Assembly (NCBI GenBank): GCA_950097015.1
Contig: CATNEN010000001.1
Coordinates: 23,413,501-23,477,500 of the forward strand
Direction of reading: 5' to 3'
Length of the DNA: 64,000 nucleotides
Source: Macrostomum hystrix
Taxonomy: Eukaryota; Platyhelminthes; Macrostomidae
Below, piece after piece: positions 58,301 through 64,000 of the stretch. The notes beneath the pieces were generated by a model. The model did no database searches and had not been told where the DNA came from. It was given only the letters and a program-made list of their open reading frames with translations. Made by a program: the position numbers and the translations under genes. Position 1 is the first letter of the stretch. Every line of letters begins with the position of its first letter.

Positions 58301-60066
58301 CATTCTATAATTAGCCAGCTGGCTCAACAGTCAATATGCGGCTAACAAAAAAGAATTTCAATGTGTCAAAACTTTCCAGGTGAATTTTTTGCAGGCTTTG
58401 CTGAAGCACCCAACCGTTAGAATTCAAAGGTTCCCGAAATCCCCCGGAACATGGGAAGAGAGGTAAACTGTCGCAGCTTAGACTTTGCATCGATTTTCGG
58501 CCGCTGAGTAGTTGGCAGCTCATTCTAGGAAGAGATGAAGAGACTGTGACCCTTCCCCATAGTGCCAGTAGAAGCCTGTCATTCCACGAATCAATGTTGA
58601 AAATCGCGCGCGAAGTGTGAGAGAGACTGGCCGTGATTTCGTCCCAAGAGGTCCTCCGTCCTTCCTCCCTATTTTCTACTCGACTACCCCGGATTCTGAC
58701 TCGATTCCTGTAGCAGAAAGTTGAGATTAAAATGTCAGTGAAGGGAGGCAGTGCTGTGCGGTACTCTGGTGTGAGGTACGAGTCATGTCCTACTGCTCGA
58801 TGAAAATGACCCGCCTTCGGTTCAAGCTTAGCTCTAGCCAGAATGTTTCCTCTATGGGATTAAAGCCATCTTCAATGCCCTTTTATTATTTATTTTTAGA
58901 GGCCATTGTATGTGTGTATTGTGTGCGCTCACGGAATTGAGGACACGACACCTTAAAATCCACACTCATCCATAGCCTCCATACTCCGACCTTTTTGTCA
59001 GAAGCTATTATAATAACAATATTAATCATTGATTACACCTGCCCCAATTGGGCCAGATGTGAAGCCGAAAGGCTGCGTACGGCTGTTCAGTCCATGGACT
59101 GGTGGGATGTCACACCTACCATCAATTAGCCCTAGCTGATGCTGGTACGTATTCAATAGTTGGAGCTGTTAACGCAATTGACCCTTGAAGCAATGCAGAG
59201 TTAAGTGTCTTGCTAAAGGACACAGTTTTTTCTAAGAAGAGTCGAGTGACAAACCCCTACCTTCAAGTTGTGAGTCCGACGCTCCTACCACTAGTTTATA
59301 CAAACCCGGAATCACCCATCTATATCGTCTAACAACCTTAAGGTATATTGTTATTACTGCACAGGGAATGATGCTTGGCAGAAAATTGAAACAAAATCCA
59401 AAAGAAATAAATTCTGAATAGATTAAAAATCTATTCAACACAATGCATCGGATGCAATAGCTCTGTTTTACATGGGATTAGGGGAAGTAGGACGCAGTTC
59501 CATTGCCAAAACTGCACGCACAGCTTAAATCAAAGAGACAAAGCCAAGGTCAGACAGTTTTTTATTCTATTATGATGGCGTTGGGTTCCTTCCTATTCGC
59601 AGAGGTTCGGGAAAGTTTTTCAGCGCCAGCACGACAGCAGATGGTAGCATTCAATCGACTGTGTAGTGATCCAGGTGTGTTCCTGGAGGAAGCTTTGCAA
59701 ATACTTTTTCTCCATCGTTTATGTTGTGCGCGAATCGATTATTTCCATATTTATAAAAGTCTAAAGGCCAGTTAATTTGGCACAGATGGTAGGCAAGAGG
59801 AAATGCAGCCAACCTTGAAGGTGGTAGAATTTTAGTTCAAGCACAACAGAAAATGCACACTGGAGGTGGGTGGCTTTCAGGACGACACGAAAACATGCCT
59901 TGTTAAAATAGGCTCACATCGCTCTACTCACCCTTGGCGACGCCGTGACACCTCGACCGAAGGTGTGATTGCTCCTACTGAGAGGATTTTGCTCCTGTAG
60001 TGGCAGGCAGTCGGGCCCGATGCCACCGCCACCACGGCAGTCCATCATGTACAACGGACGGTAGAC
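52399..60066 (-). CDS. Last two identifiable exons of an unrecognised minus-strand gene
   Basis: An exon at 60066-59932 (135 bases, 45 codons) has acceptor CAAACGCAG and donor GTGAGT, both in phase 0. It starts VYRPLYMMDCRGGGGIG and ends FGRGVTASPR. The next candidate exon, 52812-52399, has acceptor CTCTGTTTTAG in phase 0 and runs to a stop at 52401-52399, encoding 137 residues. It is rich in Pro, Gln, His and Gly, with SEDASVDDSGRGGSVEDM and QQQQHPHHHERRHSED. The DSGRGGS motif followed by acidic residues resembles intracellular tails of cadherin-like and other adhesion receptors, but this is too short for assignment. Joining the two across a 7.1-kb repeat-filled intron is my inference; a small extra exon near 53085-53150 is possible. 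Further 5' exons lie beyond 60.6 kb or off the window. Confidence 0.5.
52813..53080 (+). repeat. Purine-rich GAGAGGAGA array
   Basis: Degenerate GAGAGGAGA and GAGAGAAGAGA repeats with a GATGTGAGACGTGA insert. On the gene's sense strand it is a long pyrimidine tract directly abutting the acceptor at 52813-52814. Confidence 0.9.
53160..53645. other. Intronic unique DNA with a (CTG)9 run
   Basis: Nothing but a CTG microsatellite at about 53474-53501. Confidence 0.4.
53648..53893 (-). mobile_element. SINE family A, 3'-truncated
   Basis: Minus orientation: head GTGAGTGGCAAAGTTG, B box GAGCTCGATTCC, body CGTTTTCGGCGCAGCCGCGG, then GTCAGGGCAGATGTACACAC. The tail is missing. Confidence 0.85.
54005..54130 (+). 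mobile_element. SINE family B fragment
   Basis: GGTGGGTGTGGCGTCTCCCC, CCATGGACATCAGATGCGCC and GGGGCAAGTGTCATCTATTA match the 3' part of family B. The tRNA-like head is absent. Confidence 0.7.
54131..54660. other. Unique intronic or intergenic DNA
   Basis: No exon or element recognised. Confidence 0.4.
54667..56732 (+). repeat. 20-bp minisatellite with three sequential sub-families
   Basis: About 17 perfect units of GGGTGTCCACTTGAAAGATT (54669-55000) give way to about 13 units of GGGTGTCCGTTATGAAGACA (55028-55260). These are followed by about 70 units of GGGTGTCTATTTGAAAGACA and variants. All share the GGGTGTCY core and a 20-bp period, so they diverged from one array. Confidence 0.97.
56733..56790. 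repeat. Perfect 22-bp inverted repeat (hairpin)
   Basis: Arms 56733-56754 and 56769-56790 are exact reverse complements (beginning GGACCCCGGGATTATAAGC), separated by a 14-base spacer GGGGTTATATAGAG. It sits at the edge of the 20-bp array. It may be a minimal MITE or the terminal repeat of a larger DNA transposon. Confidence 0.85.
56791..57391. other. Unique DNA downstream of the hairpin
   Basis: It holds a TTTGGCGCTGTGCTAGGC segment at about 56825 that loosely recalls a retroelement primer-binding site, and a short (AAAATATA)n run at 56934-56963. No element ends were found. Confidence 0.3.
57392..57630 (+). CDS. Candidate first exon of an unrecognised gene
   Basis: Open from ATG 57392 for 79 codons and ending in CCAAG followed by a perfect donor GTAAGT. 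The peptide reads protein-like (SWQVTPDGRKWTSVRHAGTR, then YVHGCYAINDAILLGEE). I recognise no family and found no phase-compatible downstream exon, so it could be a fragment of a transposon gene. Only the ORF and donor support it. Confidence 0.3.
57640..59005. other. Unique DNA, no supported gene
   Basis: A short segment at 58392-58462 is bounded by acceptor- and donor-like signals, and an ATG at 58732 follows a pyrimidine-rich acceptor-like stretch. Neither could be linked to a longer gene. Confidence 0.3.
59010..59300 (-). mobile_element. SINE family B, near full length
   Basis: Minus orientation: head CTAGTGGTAGGAGCGTCGGA, degenerate B-box region, core TGTCCTTTAGCAAGACACTT, the CAGTCCATGGACTG palindrome, and end CAGGTGTAATCAATG with an AT-rich tail. 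Confidence 0.85.
59301..59931. other. Unique DNA
   Basis: An ORF at 59503-59775 (90 codons) has no recognisable features. It is intronic if the minus-strand gene model is right. Confidence 0.35.
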
Positions 60067-60089
60067 CTGCGTTTGAGTTCCAGACAAAT

Positions 60090-60584
60090 GACACATGTTT
60101 AACAGTTTCAAGACAATGGGTATTTCGCATTCAACCAATCGCCATGAAGATGACGGACACGAGCCAGCATTTTCCGCTCTATCAGATAAAACAACTTCCA
60201 GAATCGCAAAACATCGGCATCGTCTAGATATTCAACGATTCTCTCGGGTTTCTGGTGGCAAGAACCACAAATATAGGCGAAATTTCAACATTTAACCATG
60301 TCGGCTATCATTGTTAACTATTTTGGATTGATTAAATTGTTCATTCTTTATTTTAGAGCAATGTCAGTTATCTTTGACACGAGGGTCTCCGACCAGAACC
60401 GCTGAATATCTTCGCAATGCTTTCAAGACGGCTTTGAAAGTTTAGATTCAGATTATTCTGAATTTTGACTTTCACGAAAATCGGTCATTCAGTTTGGGAG
60501 CTATTGTGAAGTTGGCAGTGGGTATTTGAAATATCCCAGTTGTCTGTCCACTAGGGGAACATTGCCTGGTCTTTCTACTATTAA
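60090..60584 (-). mobile_element. Dispersed repeat family C, copy 3
   Basis: On the minus strand it starts TTAATAGTAGAAAGACCAGG, followed by CAATAGCTCCCAAACTGAAT, GACCGATTTTCGTGAAAGTC and TCTGGAAGTTGTTTTATCTG, shared with the copies at 8354 and 31735. It lies immediately upstream of the minus-strand exon at 60066. Confidence 0.6.
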
Positions 60585-61658
60585 GTGTGTGATTGTTTGC
60601 CAGGTTGTGACAGGTGTGCTTGCTCAAACTATATTTATCGTTTTGATAAAACCGAATTCTCATTCGATTAAATTTGAACTTTTCAGAAAATAAATTGAAT
60701 CAATCGCGAGGAAAGGCAGGTAACAAGGACAGAGCAATTAATATTTTCCTACGTAGAATGTTTGTGAGGAAGGAAGGTAGATTGTTTTTTATTCCGAGTT
60801 CCTAAGACACCTTTCCGGCTGTGGAAAGTCAATTAAATTTCTGCCTCAATTCCAATCAATTTTCGCTCCAAGACTTTTACCGAGTGAAAGCAATCAACAA
60901 ATTGTCGGCAGAAACTCTCGCTTCCTTTTCACTAGTTTATCTTTTTTGTCGATCAAATTTCTGTCTACTATCGCTTCCAGCCCGGTTGAGCAAGATTTCG
61001 CCGCGCAAAGTGAATCTCAAGCAGAGATACCAATTCCGGACAACAAAATTGTTAGCTTTCAAACTGCTGCGATGCTAGGAGAGGTGATAGATGAGCATGA
61101 CATCTGGGAGGATAATCCTATTGCCTGTCCGCGAGAACACAAGACAGAAAATTTGTTTCTTGAACAACTAAATCTAGCAGGAAAAATCCCAAAAATCCTA
61201 TAATTAACCAGGAGTAATCGAATGTGTCACCATTTATCATCGCCTAGTAACAATGTCCCTGGCAATGGGTGGACAGGTGACCTCAGTTGACACAACCTGG
61301 AGTTGGGATAACAAACGAGAGCTTACAAGCGAGAGAGAAAAGGAAAATATACGTCTTAGTAGATAGACTGAGTGATTGATAAAGCATGCTGAAAGACGCT
61401 GAGAAATGGCATACAAGTATAACTTCTATCAATTTCGCCGGCTTTTGAAGAATTCGGATTTTGTCTCCGGCGCTAATGGCAGCAAGTGCGCCAGTGGAAG
61501 AAGGCGCCCTTAAAGAACAGTCCCGCCACAGCTTTGCTTTGCTGCTAATACTTCAGTATTCTCTAGCATTGACTTGGTGTTACGTAACACCCTGCGACAA
61601 CAGCGGGGACCCAGGGTGACACGAGGACGGGTGCTGGAAATCTCCCCCCTAAATACTC
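60585..61658. other. Unique DNA with weak plus-strand ORFs
   Basis: Overlapping plus ORFs at 60821-61078 and 60946-61203 have somewhat protein-like composition, but no splice signals or family are recognisable. Confidence 0.3.
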
Positions 61659-61889
61659 CGACAACTATCGACTAATTTTCGAAACGATGAGACAGCAGCA
61701 GCGGCATCAGCAGCAGCAGCAGCGGGCGAAGGAGTGACTGAGGACGGGGTGAGGAGTCGGCCGGGCGGAACAGAATGGGAGAAATTCTTCATTAGCGCGT
61801 CGAGGCAGCAGCAGAATCTGGCGGACCAGTTCGAGCACACATTGAGTAGCAGCTCTCCAATAATTAAGTGCCGGACTGGCGAGGCTTAG
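61659..61889 (+). CDS. Possible 3'-terminal coding exon, unrecognised
   Basis: Stop-free plus-strand frame ending at TAG 61887-61889. It reads an Ala-rich stretch, then RPGGTEWEKFFISASRQQQN and LADQFEHTLSSSSPIIK, which looks like real protein rather than noise. There is no Met and only a weak acceptor (GATGAGACAG at about 61694). A donor-like GTGAGG at 61749 would offer an alternative end. Confidence 0.22.
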   Translation, partial: RQLSTNFRNDETAAAASAAAAAGEGVTEDGVRSRPGGTEWEKFFISASRQQQNLADQFEHTLSSSSPIIKCRTGEA

Positions 61890-62224
61890 AAGCAGCCGCC
61901 AGCGCTTCTTCTAATGATTCCGCCCCTGTTTGAGGCCTAGCGCCCCGGCGCGACCTACTCTGGATGATGCTTACGAGGTGAAATTTTGGCCAGAATGAAA
62001 GGCCCGTTTTGTTCACTATCGAGTGAGGACCACACACCTTGCTCTGCTAGCCTATTGAGGACACGGAAGCTGTAGGTTTAAAATCTCCCCACTGCGCACC
62101 TCTACAGGGCAATCCCCGATAACCTTTGCCTAGAAGAGCAACTTCCCATGGGATTTACTCGTAGATTGGGACGAGTGCAGACTGGGTACATGGAAGTTCT
62201 AGCTTTCTGGTTTGATAAGAGGTT
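61890..62224. other. Unique DNA
   Basis: Nothing recognised. Confidence 0.4.
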
Positions 62225-62227
62225 TGG

Positions 62228-62360
62228 GGAGAGAGGAGAGAGGAGAGAGGAGAGAGGAAAGAGAAGAGAGGAGAGAGGAGAGGGGAGAGAGGAGAGAGGA
62301 AAGAGAAGATAGGAGAGAGGAGAGAGGAGAGAGGAGAGGGGAGAGAGGAGAGGAGAGGGA
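62228..62360 (+). repeat. Purine-rich GAGAGAG array
   Basis: GAGAGAGGAGAGAG-type 7-bp repeats with AAAGAGAAGA blocks. Confidence 0.92.
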
Positions 62361-62434
62361 CAATTGCTCAAGGGAAGTTAGTTCAAATTAAAGGTTTAAA
62401 AAACAGTTTTCCAAATAAAAGTGCGGCAGGCCGA

Positions 62435-62929
62435 ATGCCTGCTGCAATAGTGACATTTCACATGAGAATTGTGTTTCCTGGACCAGCACACGAGCTAAGG
62501 GAAGTGAGTTAGTTGATAGAAAAGCTTCCTCATGCATGAAGCCAGTTCAGAAAACCCGATAGACTTCTATATATAGGGGCAGTTGTTCCATTGTACAGAT
62601 CGATTGAACTCAATCACACTTCTGTGGGTCTCCTGGCGGTCCTGATCAAATCTCGGACAGTTTTTTCATGCATTGATGCTGCTGTAACTGCAGCAATTCA
62701 GTCTTCATTTTTTTGTAGTTCTTTTCCTTCGCAGAGCCTGCCAGAATCACTGAGGCCGTCAATGCCGATAAACTGGCAGAATTCAAATTGGCGCGACAGT
62801 CGGAACCGAGAGTGAGGCCTGCTTGTGACACACACACACACACTCACTCACAACTCACTACTAACCAGTCCTCTTCTTCCTTATTTCTGAGAATCTGTCT
62901 TCCCAGTGTGCTCATTCAAGAGGCAATTT
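62435..62929 (+). CDS. Candidate three-exon micro-gene
   Basis: Exon 62435-62503 opens with ATG and ends at a GTGAGT donor. Exon 62735-62811 follows a long pyrimidine tract and acceptor TTTTCCTTCGCAG and ends at GTGAGG. The last exon starts at 62907 after a 95-bp intron that contains a perfect TACTAAC branch-point sequence and acceptor CTTCCCAG. In the frame set by the first ATG the product would be about 56 residues (MPAAIVTFHMRIVFPG at the start) with a stop at 62927-62929. If the middle exon is read one base shifted (ITEAVNADKLAEFKLARQSE) the stop is at 62952-62954 and an unknown upstream exon is needed. The splice signals are good; the frame is uncertain and there is no family match. Confidence 0.3.
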
Positions 62930-62954
62930 AGCAGCCGCCACGATGGCACTTTGA

Positions 62955-63190
62955 AGGGGCCGGTCTTAAGAAATGAATTTACGATTTGGACAAGAACTGA
63001 GTGACTGGAGAGACTCAGCCAAGTAAAAATGGCTGAAGAAGATGCTCTGGTAGATGGGACTTAGTCCTCATTCACATTCCATCTAGGGAATGTTTTTTTC
63101 CGAAGCTAAATCGACCAAAGAAAGCTTTCTTAGAAAGCTAAATTTCCCTAGTATTAAACTCACTGTAAAACTCGACTATAGATGGAAAAT
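62955..63190. other. Unique DNA
   Basis: Nothing recognised. Confidence 0.4.
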
Positions 63191-63193
63191 AAT

Positions 63194-63348
<155 letters not shown>

Positions 63349-63439
63349 CGAAGGCCTCTCAGAGGCAATCCACGCACACAGTACTAGATGTTTTGAAATA
63401 CCGATTTTTTAATATATAGTACGATGGACCAAATTTTCG

Positions 63440-63440
63440 G

Positions 63441-63498
<58 letters not shown>

Positions 63499-63524
63499 CA
63501 TAGATAGATACATAGATAGATACA
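63440..63524 (+). repeat. (GATA)n microsatellite 2
   Basis: About 21 GATA units with GATACATA interruptions, separated from the first run by about 90 bp of unique sequence. Confidence 0.96.
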
Positions 63525-64000
63525 ATGAAATACAATGACACATAGTTTTCACATCACATAGACATATCCCCAGGCCATAGTTCTTCGAATTGTGACTCAC
63601 AAATAAGACCAACTATTCCCCATTTCCCAGTAACACCGAGTGGCAGTCACAAAGGCAGTCAGTTACGCCATCATAGACAGACGAAAGGGCCAGAGACAGC
63701 TAAGGATAAAAAGAGGCCGAGTAAATTAGTAGGTATCGCCTTGTCTTAGAAACTAAGATGGAGAACATTGCGAAGGAAGCTGCTGCTGCTGCTGCTGCTG
63801 GGACCATATAAAAAAGCACTCAGTTCGGGGGCAGCCTTTTGAACATTCGCAGCGCACAAGAAAGACACAGTCAGGCTCAAGGGGGTGGATGGGGGGGCCT
63901 CATTGCCCCAGACCGGTAGCATGAAAGGCTGATAATGATGGCCGCTATGATGATACACTGGAGGCAGATGAATTCGCTGCTAATGAATGCAGCTTCAGAG
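63525..64000. other. Unique DNA at the right edge
   Basis: It holds a GCT/CTG run at about 63779-63801. A minus-strand ORF at 63746-63958 is His/Tyr-rich at its start but has no good donor, so I do not call it. Confidence 0.35.

Noticed and set aside
63746-63958. Minus-strand His/Tyr-rich exon
   Set aside because: There is an acceptor-like CCTCCAG, but no good donor and it reads into a CAG microsatellite.

Overview
The window is nuclear DNA from an animal. Genes are split by GT-AG introns with strong donors (almost all GTGAGN or GTAAGT), use the standard code, and match conserved metazoan families. Tandem repeats make up roughly 40% of the sequence, and there are two tRNA-derived SINE families and a hAT-type MITE. 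A non-vertebrate bilaterian, possibly a free-living flatworm of the Macrostomum kind, would fit the repeat-stuffed introns, but that placement is inference and no species marker is visible.

Left third (1-28 kb): three plus-strand genes lie head to tail. The 3' part of V-ATPase subunit H (879-3283, four exons, 299 residues, 5' exons off the window) is followed by a complete two-exon DNA topoisomerase I (4957-8317, 759 residues, all five catalytic residues present). Then comes a complete ten-exon WNK-type kinase (11814-27584, 1251 residues). It has the WNK cysteine-for-lysine swap, the relocated catalytic lysine, an autoinhibitory domain and a C-terminal RFxV docking motif. At several chloride-pocket positions it departs from the mammalian residues, including DFG in place of DLG.

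Middle (28-50 kb): few genes and several multi-kilobase minisatellites (units of 33, 22/24, 22, 35, 27 and 15 bp). Between them lie a small secreted cysteine-containing protein (32239-32685, plus) and the 3'-terminal exon of an unrecognised disordered protein (33077-34806, minus). These two converge. A 3.9-kb array sits about 40 bp upstream of the terminal exon's splice acceptor.

Right part (50-64 kb): microsatellites, a 2.1-kb 20-bp-unit array, SINE copies and unique non-coding DNA. The best coding evidence is two phase-compatible minus-strand exons (60066-59932 and 52812-52399) ending an unrecognised protein. Weaker candidate exons lie on the plus strand at 57.4, 61.7 and 62.4-62.9 kb.

Across the window the minisatellites are not random: in six of the nine WNK introns and in others, an array with a private unit fills most of the space between donor and acceptor. 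One 17-23 bp purine-rich motif recurs inside the hAT MITEs, upstream of WNK, in a WNK intron and in the intron of the unrelated minus-strand gene. No single new system is proven. The most promising leads are the MITE-carried minisatellite, the splice-signal-bearing arrays and the altered chloride site of the WNK kinase.
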